Source: VXYL01 sp965199945
Lineage (GTDB): Bacteria; Pseudomonadota; Gammaproteobacteria; Pseudomonadales; Azotimanducaceae
Assembly (NCBI GenBank): GCA_965199945.1
Contig: OZ241354.1
Span: 248,001 to 312,000 of the forward strand
DNA length: 64,000 nucleotides
Reading direction: 5' to 3'
Under the pieces are notes generated by a model that ran no database searches, was not told the DNA's origin, and saw nothing but the letters and a program-made list of their open reading frames with translations. Made by a program: the position numbers and the translations under genes. This document shows, one piece after another, positions 41,080-50,290 of this stretch; position 1 is the first letter of the stretch, and each line of letters opens with the position of its first letter.

Positions 41080-41856
41080 ATGGCAGAACTCGAAGCCACA
41101 CTCTACGAGATCAAGAACGGCGCGGCGTGGATTACGCTCAACCGTCCGCGCAACCGCAACGCGCTTTCCGCCGTGCTGGTGAGCGAACTCTACGACCACC
41201 TGCTGGCGGCGAACGAGGATCCCGCGGCGCGCTCCATCGTCGTCACCGGCACCGATCCCGCCTTCTGCGCCGGCGCGGATCTCAAGAGCCCGCCCGGCGC
41301 GTCCGTCGAAGGGCGGCGCTCGGTGCCCTATCCGCAGGTGCTCACCACCATCATGGAAAGCCCCAAGCCGGTGATCGCGGCGGTGAACGGGGCGGCCTTC
41401 GCCGGCGGGCTCGGCCTGGTGGGCGCGGCGGACATCGTGGTGGCGGCCGAAGAGGCGCAGTTCAGCTTCAGCGAAGTGCGCATCGGCGTGATTCCGGCGG
41501 TGATCTCGGTGGTGTGCATCCCGAAGCTCGGCACCCACCACGCGATGCGCCTGTTCGTCACCGGGGCGCGATTCACCGGCGCCGAAGCCGTGGAGATGGG
41601 CTTCGCGCATTGCGCCGTGCCGCGCGCGCAGCTAGAAGAAGCGGTGAACGCGGAACTCGACATGATCAACCGCGGCGGCCCGAACGCCGTCGTCGAGTGC
41701 AAGAAGCTGGTGCGCCGGGTGCCGCAGCTCTCCATCGAGGAGGGCTTCAAGGAGACCGCCGAGTGGAGCGGGCGCATGTTCCGCAGCGAAGAAGCCGCCG
41801 AAGGCATGGCCGCGTTCCGCGAGAAGCGCGACGCCGCCTGGGTCGGCCAATCGTAG
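41080..41856 (+). CDS. enoyl-CoA hydratase/isomerase family protein
   Basis: 258 residues with the crotonase fold: WITLNRPRNRNALSAVLV, then DPAFCAGADLKSP (oxyanion loop), then KPVIAAVNGAAFAGGLGL, then FSFSEVRIGVIPAVISV, with the catalytic-type glutamate region. The pattern is closest to methylglutaconyl-CoA hydratase-like members, which would fit a leucine-degradation link with the carboxylase alpha subunit at 31457, but substrate assignment is inference. GGAG lies five bases before the ATG. It is convergent with secF, with only 19 bp between the stops. Confidence 0.9.
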   Translation: MAELEATLYEIKNGAAWITLNRPRNRNALSAVLVSELYDHLLAANEDPAARSIVVTGTDPAFCAGADLKSPPGASVEGRRSVPYPQVLTTIMESPKPVIAAVNGAAFAGGLGLVGAADIVVAAEEAQFSFSEVRIGVIPAVISVVCIPKLGTHHAMRLFVTGARFTGAEAVEMGFAHCAVPRAQLEEAVNAELDMINRGGPNAVVECKKLVRRVPQLSIEEGFKETAEWSGRMFRSEEAAEGMAAFREKRDAAWVGQS

Positions 41857-41875
41857 CCAACGATCCTCGGCGCGA

Positions 41876-42787
41876 TCAGGGCGTCTCTTCCACGCCCTCC
41901 TTTTCCGGCAGGGCGAGGTCCTGCTTGCTGATGCCCATGGCCAGCAGCACGTTGGCGGCGACGTAGATCGACGAATACGTGCCGACGACGACGCCGATGG
42001 CGAGTGCGGTGGCGAAGCCGGAGATCTGCTCGCCGCCGGCGATCAGCAGTGCGCCGAGCACGAGCAGGGTGGTCAGCGATGTCACCAAGGTGCGCCCCAG
42101 CGTCTGGTTCAAGGAGCGGTTGACGATCTCCACCGGCGTGCCGCGCCGCACCGTGCGGAAGTTCTCGCGGATGCGGTCGGAGACGACGATGGTGTCGTTC
42201 AGGGAGTAGCCGATCACCGCCAGCAAGGCCGCGAGTTCCGGCAGGTTGAAGGTCCAGCGGAAGAGCGAGAATGCGCCGACCACGATGGCCACGTCGTGAA
42301 CCAGCGCCGTCACCGCGCCCACCGCGAACTTGCCGGTGAAGCGCCACATGATGTAGACCATCACCGCCCCGAGCGCCACCAATAGGCCGAGGCCGCCGTT
42401 CTCGGTGAGCTCCCGGCCCACCGACGGGCCGACGAAGTCGTTGCGCCGCAGCTGCACGTCGGGATACGCCTGCGCCAAAGCCGTGGCGACGCCGTCGCCA
42501 AGCAGCGATTGGTCGACGCCGACCACCGGCGGCATCCGCACCAGCACGTCGGTATCGGTGCCGTAGTGCTGCACCACCACGTTCTCGTAGCCAGCGTCCT
42601 GCAGGGCGCTTCGCACCTCCTGCGGGCTCACCGCCTGCGGAAAGCCGAACTCCACCTCGACGCCGCCGGTGAAGTCGAGACCGCGGTTGATGCCAGTGAA
42701 GACCACCGACGCCACCGACACGATCACCAGCAGGATGGATGCCACGGTGGCCACCCGGCGTCGCCCCATGAAGTCGATGGTGGTCAT
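41876..42787 (-). CDS. secF: protein translocase subunit SecF
   Basis: 303 residues. An N-terminal membrane segment (RRVATVASILLVIVSVASVVF) is followed by GLDFTGGVEVEFGF, the SecD/F signature, a periplasmic domain, and five more membrane segments including FAVGAVTALVHDVAIVVGAFSL and YSLNDTIVVSDRIREN. It works with SecD and YajC to use the proton gradient to complete protein export through SecYEG. It starts 19 bp after the secD stop. Confidence 0.97.
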   Translation of the reverse strand: MTTIDFMGRRRVATVASILLVIVSVASVVFTGINRGLDFTGGVEVEFGFPQAVSPQEVRSALQDAGYENVVVQHYGTDTDVLVRMPPVVGVDQSLLGDGVATALAQAYPDVQLRRNDFVGPSVGRELTENGGLGLLVALGAVMVYIMWRFTGKFAVGAVTALVHDVAIVVGAFSLFRWTFNLPELAALLAVIGYSLNDTIVVSDRIRENFRTVRRGTPVEIVNRSLNQTLGRTLVTSLTTLLVLGALLIAGGEQISGFATALAIGVVVGTYSSIYVAANVLLAMGISKQDLALPEKEGVEETP

Positions 42788-42806
42788 GCGCGGCGCTCTG
42801 CGCGGG

Positions 42807-44756
42807 TCATATCAGCACCTTCTCCAGACGCGGGCTGCCGTAGATCAGGCCCACGATCGCCCGCGAGCAGAAGATCGCCGTGAACATCGACGTGACGATG
42901 CCGATTGACAGCGTCACCGCGAAACCGGCCACCGGGCCGCTGCCGATGGCGAGCAGGATCAGCGCCACGAACAGCGTCGTCACGTTGGCGTCCAGGATGG
43001 TCAGGAAGGCGCGGTCGTAGCCGGCCTGGATGGCCTGCGCCGGGGCCTTCGTCTTCAGCTCCTCGCGGATGCGCGAGAAGATGAGCACGTTGGCGTCCAC
43101 CGCCATGCCCACGGTGAGCACGATGCCAGCGATGCCCGGCAGCGTCAGCGTCGCGTCCAGCAGCGACATCACGGCCACCAGCACGACCAGGTTCAGGGTG
43201 AGCGCGACGTCGGCCACCACGCCGAAGACCTTGTAGTAGAAGGCCATGAAGATCAGCACCAGCACGAAGCCGACCGTCACCGCCAGCATGCCGCGCTCGA
43301 TGTTCTCCTCGCCGAGGGACGCGCCCACCGTGCGTTCCTCGACGATGTACATGGGCGCGGCCAAGGCGCCGGCGCGCAGCAGGAAGGCGAGCTCCTGCGC
43401 CTCCCGCAGCGTCAGGCCGGTGATGCGGAACTTGTAGCCGAGCGCGGCCTGAATGGTGGCCAGGCTGATGACGCGCTTCTCCGCCCGGCTGCCGTGCTTC
43501 TCCACCGTCTCGCCGTCCACCTCCTCCACGGTGACGATGGGCTTGTGCTCGATGAAGATCACCGCCATGCGGCGGCCGATGTTGGGCGCCGTCGAATCGT
43601 GGAACATCCCGCCGCCGAGGCTGTCCAGCGTGATGTCCACCTGCGGCAGGCCGGATTCGGGATCGCGCGCCTGCACGGCGTGGGTCACCCGGTCGCCGGT
43701 GAGGATGACGCGCTTGTTCAGCTTCACCATGCGGCCTTCGTAGAGCCACTCCTCGGTCTCCGAAGGCCGGTCGTTGGCCTGCGCTTCGAGGCGGAACTCC
43801 AGATTGGCGAACTTGTCGAGCTTGCGCTTGGCCTCCGCGCTGTCCTGCACGCCCGGCAGGTCGATGACGATGCGCGAGCCGCCGAGCTTCTGCACCAGCG
43901 GCTCCGCCACGCCGAGCTGGTTGATGCGGTTGCGCAGCCCGGTGAGGTTCTGCTCGATGGCGGTGTCTTCGATCTCGTCGATCTTCGACTGCTGCACCGT
44001 CAGCACGATGCCGGGCCGGCCATCCACCAAGGTTTCCTCCAGAGCGTAGTCCGGCTGCCGGAACTCCTCCTCCAGCACCGCCACCGCCCGCTCGCGGAGG
44101 TCCGGATTGACGAAGCCGATGCGGATGGTCTGGCCCTCGACGGCGTTGTCCGTCCGCCGATAGCGGATCCGCTCTTCGCGCAGCATGTCCTTGATCTTCT
44201 CCGCCTCGTCGCCGAGCCGCTTGGCCAGCGCCTGCTCCATGTCCACCTGCAGCACGAAGTGCGCGCCGCCCTTCAAGTCCAGGCCGAGCGCCATGGGTTC
44301 GCCGCCGAGCCCTTGCAGCCAGGCTGGCGTGGTGGAGGCGAGATTGAGCGCCACGACGTACTGCCGCTCCTCGCCGGCCGGATTCAGCCGCGAGCGCAGG
44401 ATGGTGCTGCCGCGCAGCTGGTCGTCGCTGTCCGCGACGCGGATCAGCCCGCCGTCGGGTATGCGCTCGGTGCCTTCGACGACGATGCCGGCGCCGCCGA
44501 GGGCCGCGGCGAGTTCGTCGAGCAGCTCGTCGTCCACCGGACGCTCGGCGTTGTCCACCGTGACCTGCAGCGCGAAGTCCGGCGTGAAGAGGTTCGGCGC
44601 CGCGTAAAGGAAGCCGAGCGCCGCCACCAGCGCGAGCAGCACGAACCGCCACGGCGACGGGCGGCCCGAGGATCCGCTGCGCGGCCGCGCAGCGCCGAAG
44701 ATCTGGAAGCCGGGAGTGCCGAGGCCGGTGCCGACCGGGCCGCTACTTCTTCTCAT
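42807..44756 (-). CDS. secD: protein translocase subunit SecD
   Basis: About 649 residues. A first membrane segment (PWRFVLLALVAALGFLYAAP) comes after a 35-residue Gly/Arg/Ser-rich N-terminal stretch that may or may not be translated. GLDLKGGAHFVLQVD is the SecD signature. A large periplasmic domain follows, then C-terminal membrane segments with LLDATLTLPGIAGIVLTVGMAVDANVLIFSRIREE. The ATG at 44756 overlaps the yajC stop by 14 bases. It is the partner of SecF in the export motor of the inner membrane. Confidence 0.97.
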   Translation of the reverse strand: MRRSSGPVGTGLGTPGFQIFGAARPRSGSSGRPSPWRFVLLALVAALGFLYAAPNLFTPDFALQVTVDNAERPVDDELLDELAAALGGAGIVVEGTERIPDGGLIRVADSDDQLRGSTILRSRLNPAGEERQYVVALNLASTTPAWLQGLGGEPMALGLDLKGGAHFVLQVDMEQALAKRLGDEAEKIKDMLREERIRYRRTDNAVEGQTIRIGFVNPDLRERAVAVLEEEFRQPDYALEETLVDGRPGIVLTVQQSKIDEIEDTAIEQNLTGLRNRINQLGVAEPLVQKLGGSRIVIDLPGVQDSAEAKRKLDKFANLEFRLEAQANDRPSETEEWLYEGRMVKLNKRVILTGDRVTHAVQARDPESGLPQVDITLDSLGGGMFHDSTAPNIGRRMAVIFIEHKPIVTVEEVDGETVEKHGSRAEKRVISLATIQAALGYKFRITGLTLREAQELAFLLRAGALAAPMYIVEERTVGASLGEENIERGMLAVTVGFVLVLIFMAFYYKVFGVVADVALTLNLVVLVAVMSLLDATLTLPGIAGIVLTVGMAVDANVLIFSRIREELKTKAPAQAIQAGYDRAFLTILDANVTTLFVALILLAIGSGPVAGFAVTLSIGIVTSMFTAIFCSRAIVGLIYGSPRLEKVLI

Positions 44757-45090
44757 CCAGCGACTTGAGGGTGCCTTTCGGAAGCGACGCGCCCACCGAG
44801 CTCTTCTGCACGCGGACTTCCACGTTGTTGGCGATGCTCACCTTCACGAAGTCGTCCTCCACCTTGGTGACGGCGCCGGTGATGCCGCCCACGGTGACGA
44901 CTTCGTCGCCCTTGGAGAGCCCCGAGACCAGCGCCTGGTGTTCCTTGCGCCGCTTGCTTTGGGGGCGGATGAGCATGAAGTAGAAGATGAGCGCGAAGCC
45001 GCCGAGCAGCAGGAACATCGTCCACGGGCTGCCGCCGGCCGGCGCAGCGCAACTGCTGACGGCAACTGCCTCTGGCGCAAGATCGAACAT
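44743..45090 (-). CDS. yajC: Sec translocon accessory protein YajC
   Basis: 115 residues: MFDLAPEAVAVSSCAAPAGG, one membrane segment (TMFLLLGGFALIFYFMLIRP), then QSKRRKEHQALVSGLSKGDEVVTVGG, the canonical YajC pattern. It lies 5 bp after tgt and overlaps secD, as in many proteobacteria. Confidence 0.96.
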   Translation of the reverse strand: MFDLAPEAVAVSSCAAPAGGSPWTMFLLLGGFALIFYFMLIRPQSKRRKEHQALVSGLSKGDEVVTVGGITGAVTKVEDDFVKVSIANNVEVRVQKSSVGASLPKGTLKSLDEKK

Positions 45091-45095
45091 GGGCG

Positions 45096-46190
45096 TCAAG
45101 ACTCCCAGCCGTCCGCGACGGCGCGAGCGAAGTGCGCCAATGTACCCCGTTCGATGGCCGTCCGCAATTGCGCCATCAGGCGGTGGTAGTAGCGCAGGTT
45201 GTGCATGGTCATCAGCATGCCGCCGAGCATCTCGTCGCAGCGCGCCAGATGATGCAGGTAGGCGCGGGAGAAGTTGGCGCAGGCGTCGCAGTCGCAGTGT
45301 TCGTCGATGGGTGTCGGATCGTCGCGGTGCTTGGCGTTGCGAATCCGCACCACGCCGCGCGAGGTGAACAGGTGGCCGTTGCGGGCATTGCGCGTCGGCA
45401 GCACGCAGTCGAACATGTCGATGCCGAGCATGACGCCGCGCAGCAGGTCGGCCGGCGTGCCCACGCCCATCAGGTAGCGCGGCTTGTCCGCTGGCAGACG
45501 CGGCGCGACGTGGGCGAGCACGGCGTCCATCTCCTCCTTCGGCTCGCCCACCGAGAGGCCGCCGACCGCATAGCCGTCGAATCCAATCGACACCAGCTCG
45601 TCGAGGCTCGCATCGCGCAGGTCCGTGTACATGCCCCCTTGGACGATGCCGAACAACAGGTTCGGCCCGTCGCCGTGGCTCTCCCGCCCGCGCCGCGCCC
45701 AGGCCATGGACAGGCGCATCGACTCGGCCGCTTCGTCGCGGCTCGCCGGATAGGGCGTGCATTCGTCGAAGGACATCACGATGTCGGCCCCCAAATTGCG
45801 CTGCGCGGCGATCGACCGCTCCGGCGTCAACAGCACGCGGTCGCCGTTGATGGGCGAACGGAACTCGACGCCGTGCGCCATCACCTTGCGTTTGTCGCGC
45901 AGGCTGAACACCTGGAAGCCGCCGGAATCCGTGAGGATGGGACGCTGCCAGTGCATGAAGCGATGCAGGCCGCCGAGGCGCGCCACCGCCGCGTCTCCAG
46001 GGCGCAGCATGAGATGCAGCGTGTTGCCGAGGAGGATCGTCGTGCCCACCTCGTCGAGCATCTTCGGCGTCATGCCCTTGACCGTGCCAGCGGTGCCGCA
46101 CGGCATGAACACCGGCGTCTCGACGCTGCCGTGGGCCGTGGCGAGACGCCCGCGCCGCGCCGCGCCGTCCGCGGCCAGCACCTCAAACAT
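45096..46190 (-). CDS. tgt: tRNA-guanine transglycosylase
   Basis: 364 residues, the normal size. It exchanges G34 of Asp, Asn, His and Tyr tRNAs for the queuosine precursor preQ1. Visible are TDSGGFQVFSL with the base-binding aspartate, GIVQGGMYTDLR, FDCVLPTRNARNGHLFT with the catalytic aspartate, and the zinc ligands CDCDAC with a later histidine. It overlaps the queA stop by 8 bases, so the two queuosine genes are coupled. Confidence 0.97.
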   Translation of the reverse strand: MFEVLAADGAARRGRLATAHGSVETPVFMPCGTAGTVKGMTPKMLDEVGTTILLGNTLHLMLRPGDAAVARLGGLHRFMHWQRPILTDSGGFQVFSLRDKRKVMAHGVEFRSPINGDRVLLTPERSIAAQRNLGADIVMSFDECTPYPASRDEAAESMRLSMAWARRGRESHGDGPNLLFGIVQGGMYTDLRDASLDELVSIGFDGYAVGGLSVGEPKEEMDAVLAHVAPRLPADKPRYLMGVGTPADLLRGVMLGIDMFDCVLPTRNARNGHLFTSRGVVRIRNAKHRDDPTPIDEHCDCDACANFSRAYLHHLARCDEMLGGMLMTMHNLRYYHRLMAQLRTAIERGTLAHFARAVADGWES

Positions 46191-47208
46191 CGGCAGTGCG
46201 CTCGCAGAACATGGCGTCTCCGTAGCTGTAGAAGCGGTAGCCGTGCGCCACAGCTTCGGCGTAGGCGGCGCGCACCGCGTCCACGCCGGCGAAGGCGGAG
46301 ACCAGCATCAGCAGCGTGGAGCGGGGCAGGTGGAAGTTGGTCACCAGCGCGTCGACGGCGCGGAAGCGGTAGCCGGGCAGGATGAAGAGCCGCGTCTCGC
46401 CATGCTCGCAGCCGCTCGCCGCGGCGGCTTCCAGCGTGCGAACGACCGTGGTGCCAACCGCCACCACGCGCCCGGTGCAGGCATCGAGCGCGCGGCGCGT
46501 GGCTGGCGGAATCGCGTAGCGCTCGGCATGGAGGCGATGCGCGGCGAGGTCTTCGTCGCGCACCGGCTGGAACGTGCCGGCGCCGACGTGCAGCGTCACG
46601 CTGGCGATGGACACGCCCTGCTCTTCGAGTCGGCGCAACAGCGGCGCGTCGAAGTGCAGTCCCGCGGTGGGCGCGGCAACTGCGCCTGGGGACGCGGCGT
46701 AGACGGTCTGGTAGCGCGCTTCGTCCTCTGCGTCGGCGCTTCGTTCGATGTAGGGGGGCAGCGGCACTTGTCCGTGCGCCTCGAGCACGGCGGCCACCGG
46801 CGCGTCGAAGGCAAGCAGGTAGAAGTCGTCGCGGCGCTCCAGCACGCGAATGTCGACGTCGGCTACTGAGAGCGCGCGGCCGATCTTGAGCGCCTTGCTG
46901 GAACGCACTTGGCAGAGCGCCTGGGTCTCGCCCTCGATGCGCTCGACGAGAATCTCCGCTCGCCCGCCTGAATCCTTGACGGCCGCCAGCCGCGCCTTCA
47001 CGACCCGCGTGTCGTTCACCACCAGCAGGTCGCCTTCGCACAGCAGCCCGGCGATGGCGTCGAAGCGGCAGTGGCGGATGCCCTCTTGGCCAAGCACCAG
47101 GAGGCGGCTTGCCGAACGGGTGGGCGATGGCCGCTGCGCGATCAGCGACGAGGGCAAGTCAAAGTCGAAGTCGCTGCGGTGGTGCGCCTTCGGCTGCGCA
47201 TCAGCCAT
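46183..47208 (-). CDS. queA: S-adenosylmethionine:tRNA ribosyltransferase-isomerase
   Basis: 341 residues from MADAQPKAHHRSDFDFDLP. Family hallmarks are LIAQRPSPTRSASRLLVL, DLLVVNDTRVVKARL, SPGAVAAPTAGLHFD, LHVGAGTFQPVRDED, and RLFILPGYRFRAVDALVTNFHLP. It adds the cyclopentene ring from SAM to preQ1 in tRNA, forming epoxyqueuosine. I rejected the longer start at 47301 because it adds no family sequence and lies inside the upstream gene. Confidence 0.96.
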   Translation of the reverse strand: MADAQPKAHHRSDFDFDLPSSLIAQRPSPTRSASRLLVLGQEGIRHCRFDAIAGLLCEGDLLVVNDTRVVKARLAAVKDSGGRAEILVERIEGETQALCQVRSSKALKIGRALSVADVDIRVLERRDDFYLLAFDAPVAAVLEAHGQVPLPPYIERSADAEDEARYQTVYAASPGAVAAPTAGLHFDAPLLRRLEEQGVSIASVTLHVGAGTFQPVRDEDLAAHRLHAERYAIPPATRRALDACTGRVVAVGTTVVRTLEAAAASGCEHGETRLFILPGYRFRAVDALVTNFHLPRSTLLMLVSAFAGVDAVRAAYAEAVAHGYRFYSYGDAMFCERTADV

Positions 47209-47986
47209 CGCCCATGTCCAATTCCACGAGCGGCATGATGCGCCCGTCGCGCTGCACCGTCTCGCGTACCTCCGGGTGCCCACGGTAGGCCACCCGGCCA
47301 TTGCCGCCGACTTCGGCGACGAGGTTCTCTTCGACCCAGAGGAACGCCTGCCCGGCGCCGCGCACCTGCGCGTCGGCTTTCAGAACGCGCAGCCTGGCAC
47401 CGCGAAAGACGCCGGAACCGCGAACGCCTGCCGCGAGCGCGTTCCCGCTGCCGGCGACCGAAACATGGGCCGAGCCGCTGATCGTGCATTCCAAGCGCTC
47501 GGCGCGCAGCCCGGCGATGGTCACCGCGCTGGCGCCGCTGGCCTCCACCGAAACATGGCCCGCTTCAAGGCCAACGATGTCGACAACGCCGCTGCCCTTG
47601 GCCCCGAGGCGCAGCGGCGAACGCCCCGCCACCCCGCGAATCGCCATCGCGCCGCTGCCCGACACCCGCGCTTCCGCCAGCGCCGGCATCGAGACGTGGA
47701 ACTCGATCGGCAGTTCGGCGCGGATGCCGTCGATCACGTCGACGTCCCGGCGCAGCATCAGCACGTTGCCGTCGCGCTCGGCGCGCAGCGAGGGCAGCAC
47801 GTTGTCCTCGGCGGAAGCGAACACCGCGAAGTCGCCCTGGGTGATCGTCGCCGCCCCCTCGCTGGCCAGCGCCACCGTGTCGAAATCCGCCACCGGAAAC
47901 GTCTTGAACGCCAACTCGCCGGAGCCCTCGCCGGCAAAGCACCCGGCAAGGGCGACGAGAAGGACGCTCGGCAACAGACGGCGCAT
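47201..47986 (-). CDS. DUF2807 (GIN-domain) lipoprotein
   Basis: 261 residues from MRRLLPSVLLVALAGCFAGEG, a lipoprotein signal with lipobox LAGC. The rest is a right-handed beta-helix-like repeat pattern: ARVSGSGAMAIRGVAG, RLGAKGSGVVDIVG, VSVEASGASAVTIAG, CTISGSAHVSVAGSG, AGVRGSGVFRG. This is the putative auto-transporter adhesin head (DUF2807) pattern. It is an exported, membrane-anchored protein of unknown role. It overlaps the queA start by 8 bases and may lead this operon. Confidence 0.85.
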   Translation of the reverse strand: MRRLLPSVLLVALAGCFAGEGSGELAFKTFPVADFDTVALASEGAATITQGDFAVFASAEDNVLPSLRAERDGNVLMLRRDVDVIDGIRAELPIEFHVSMPALAEARVSGSGAMAIRGVAGRSPLRLGAKGSGVVDIVGLEAGHVSVEASGASAVTIAGLRAERLECTISGSAHVSVAGSGNALAAGVRGSGVFRGARLRVLKADAQVRGAGQAFLWVEENLVAEVGGNGRVAYRGHPEVRETVQRDGRIMPLVELDMGDG

Positions 47987-48244
47987 CGGCCTACTGTGGT
48001 CGAACGAGCGCCCGCTCCGCAAGCGTGATGCGCCATCGCCTGGCCATCAGCGCTTGCACCCCCGCTTAGACGACTTCGCCGGCGCCTAGGCGCGGGTCGC
48101 CAGGCGGTGCCGCGTCCTCAGGTAGACTGCGACGCTTTGCGTTGCCGCCTTGGCGTGCGTGGCATCCTCTTGCCCGCTGAAGAGCTCCCGCATGGCCCCG
48201 GTTCACGCACCACGATCACGCGCCGCAGCCCAAGGAGCATCGCC

Positions 48245-48994
48245 ATGACAGGCAAAACCGCAATCGTGACCGGCGCCGGCACCGGCATCGGCAGGCACAC
48301 CGCCTTGGCCCTGCTGGAGGCCGGCTACGCCGTGGTCCTTGCCGGGCGACGGCTTGAACTTCTCGAGGAGGTCGCCGAGGAATCGGGCGCCGGGACGCGC
48401 GCCTTGGCCGTGCGCGCGGATGTCGCCGACGCCGCATCCGTGACCGACCTGTTCGCCGCCACGAAAAGCGCCTTCGGGCGCTTGGACCTGTTGTTCAACA
48501 ACGCTGGGGCCGGCGCACCGCCGCTGCCGCTTGAGGAGCTGACGCTCGAACAGTGGCAGCGCGTCGTGGACGTCAACCTCACCGGTGCCTTCCTCTGCAC
48601 GCAGCAGGCATTCCGCATGATGAAGAACCAGCAGCCGAAGGGCGGCCGCATCATCAACAACGGTTCGATTTCCGCCCATGTGCCGCGCCCGAACTCCGCG
48701 CCCTACACGTCCACGAAGCACGCCCTCACCGGCCTCACCCGGGCCACGTTCCTCGACGGCCGCCAACACGGCATCGTCTGCGGCCAGATCGACATCGGCA
48801 ACGCGCTCACGCCCATGACCTCGCGCATGGGCCGCGGCGCGAAGCAGGCGGACGGCTCGGTCAAGCCGGAACCGACGATGGACGTGGACAACGTGGCGCG
48901 CGCCGTTCTCTACATGGACAGCCTGCCGCTCGACGCCAACGTGCCGTTCATCACCGTCATGGCCTCCGCCATGCCCTACATCGGCCGCGGCTAG
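48245..48994 (+). CDS. short-chain dehydrogenase/reductase
   Basis: 249 residues. The NAD(P)-binding TGAGTGIG motif is near the start, FNNAGAG follows, and the catalytic Ser (NGSISAHV), Tyr (APYTSTKHALTGL) and Lys are in place. AAGGAG lies seven bases before the ATG. The substrate is unknown. It is divergent from the DUF2807-queA-tgt operon, with the shared promoter region at 47987-48244. Confidence 0.92.
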   Translation: MTGKTAIVTGAGTGIGRHTALALLEAGYAVVLAGRRLELLEEVAEESGAGTRALAVRADVADAASVTDLFAATKSAFGRLDLLFNNAGAGAPPLPLEELTLEQWQRVVDVNLTGAFLCTQQAFRMMKNQQPKGGRIINNGSISAHVPRPNSAPYTSTKHALTGLTRATFLDGRQHGIVCGQIDIGNALTPMTSRMGRGAKQADGSVKPEPTMDVDNVARAVLYMDSLPLDANVPFITVMASAMPYIGRG

Positions 48995-49057
48995 CCGTTC
49001 GCGCCATTCGCCAACACGGGCCGAACACAAGTGCCCCGGGTGTAGAATCGCCTTCAA

Positions 49058-49147
49058 GGAGAGGTGCCAGAGCGGCCGAATGGGCCTGACTCGAAATCAG
49101 GTGTGTCCTTGCGGGCACCCAGGGTTCGAATCCCTGCCTCTCCGCCA
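49058..49147 (+). tRNA. tRNA-Ser (anticodon CGA)
   Basis: 90 bases with a 7-bp acceptor stem (GGAGAGG/CCTCTCC), a D arm, an anticodon loop CTCGAAA giving anticodon CGA (49092-49094), the long variable arm expected of serine tRNA, GGTTCGAATCC in the T arm, discriminator G and an encoded CCA end. It reads UCG codons. A TAGAAT at 49043-49048 could be its -10 box. Confidence 0.97.
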
Positions 49148-49385
49148 AACCAAGTATCTAACTTGCTGATTTGCAATGATTATTCGACATCAACGCCTAG
49201 GACTTGCACCATTTTCTGTGCCGTTTGCCGTGCGAGTCAGCGGCACCGGGTGGCGTCGAGCGTCTTGGGGCGTCCGGCTGTCGTGCTGGCGCCTCGACGT
49301 TCCAACCCGTCATTGCGGACATTGTTCATGCCGTGAGCGGTTGCTACGGTTCGTCGTCGAGCTCTGGCCATAGAAGAACCTGCTT
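49148..49385. other. 238-bp gap after tRNA-Ser
   Basis: No gene that I can support. I see no integrase, no repeat of the tRNA 3' end and no clear terminator. Confidence 0.4.
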
Positions 49386-49991
49386 ATGGACGCCCCGATT
49401 CTCGCGCCGTGCCTGTGGCTGAACGGACAGGCTGAAGAGGCCGCGGCGTTCTACGTCGAGACCTTCGGCGACGGCCGCCTCCTCGCCGACGCCCGATTTC
49501 CCCGCTCGGTCGACAATCCGGCCGGACTGCCGCCCGGCAGCGTGATGAGCGTGGATTTCGAGGTGCTTGGACAGCGCTTCACGGCGCTGAACGGCGGGCC
49601 GCAGTTCGTCGTCAATCCAAGCATCTCGTTCTTCGTCCGCGTGGACTCTCCTGCCCAGGTGGAACGCTTGTTCGCCGCATTGTCGAGCGGCGGCGAGACG
49701 CTGATGCCGCTCGGCGCATACCCTTGGAGCCCTTGCTTCGGGTGGGCGGCGGACCGCTTCGGCGTCTCCTGGCAGGTGATGGCCGCTGCCGACCAGTCGG
49801 AACCGGCCATCGCGCCGGCGTTGATGTTCTTCGGCGAGCAGTTCGGTGCCGCCAGGGCGGCGATGGAGCGTCTTTGCGGCGTGTTCCCGAACTCGCATGT
49901 GGTCGAGGTGGAACGATTCGCGGCGGACGAAGAAGGGGCGGGCGCCGTCAAGCACGCCCGCTTCGTCTTTCCGGCCACGGCTTCGCCGTGA
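49386..49991 (+). CDS. VOC/PhnB-like glyoxalase-fold protein, first half of a frame-broken gene
   Basis: 201 residues. PCLWLNGQAEEAAAFYVETFGDGRL is the start of a PhnB-type VOC domain, ending DRFGVSWQVMAA. A second domain then begins (IAPALMFFGEQFGAARAAMERL) and breaks at ARFVFPATASP, stop. The following ORF continues the second domain in another frame. The natural protein is probably one tandem VOC protein of about 300 residues. Function unknown; the family includes antibiotic-resistance and methyltransferase-like names that are only structural. Confidence 0.8.
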   Translation: MDAPILAPCLWLNGQAEEAAAFYVETFGDGRLLADARFPRSVDNPAGLPPGSVMSVDFEVLGQRFTALNGGPQFVVNPSISFFVRVDSPAQVERLFAALSSGGETLMPLGAYPWSPCFGWAADRFGVSWQVMAAADQSEPAIAPALMFFGEQFGAARAAMERLCGVFPNSHVVEVERFAADEEGAGAVKHARFVFPATASP

Positions 49992-50290
49992 TGGACAGTC
50001 CGGTCGACCACGCCTTCGGCTTCAACGAGGCCGTGTCGCTGCAAGTCCTCTGCGAGGGACAGGCGGAAGTGGATCGCTACTGGGCCGAACTCTCCCAAGG
50101 CGGCGAACCCGGCCAATGCGGCTGGCTGAAGGACCGCTTCGGCGTCAGTTGGCAGGTCGTGCCGGAAAGATGGCTGCAATGGCTCGGAAGCGATGCCGAC
50201 GACGCCGCGCGCGAGCGGGTCTTCAAGGCCATGCGGGAGATGTCGAAACTCGACGTCGACGCACTCGAGAGGGCGTTCGCCGGCGCATGA
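49991..50290 (+). CDS. second half of the frame-broken VOC protein
   Basis: 99 residues from an ATG that overlaps the previous stop in TGATG. It reads MDSPVDHAFGFNEAVSLQVLCEG, then GWLKDRFGVSWQVVPE, the C-terminal half of a VOC domain. Upstream in the same frame, GHGFAV continues the expected sequence across the break, so a one-base change near 49970-49985 (a TTT run) is likely. The TGATG overlap could still allow coupled translation. Confidence 0.7.
   Translation: MDSPVDHAFGFNEAVSLQVLCEGQAEVDRYWAELSQGGEPGQCGWLKDRFGVSWQVVPERWLQWLGSDADDAARERVFKAMREMSKLDVDALERAFAGA

Noticed and set aside
49148..49385. Possible integration site next to tRNA-Ser
   Set aside because: No integrase gene and no repeated tRNA 3' end were seen in the window; the neighbours are ordinary metabolic genes.
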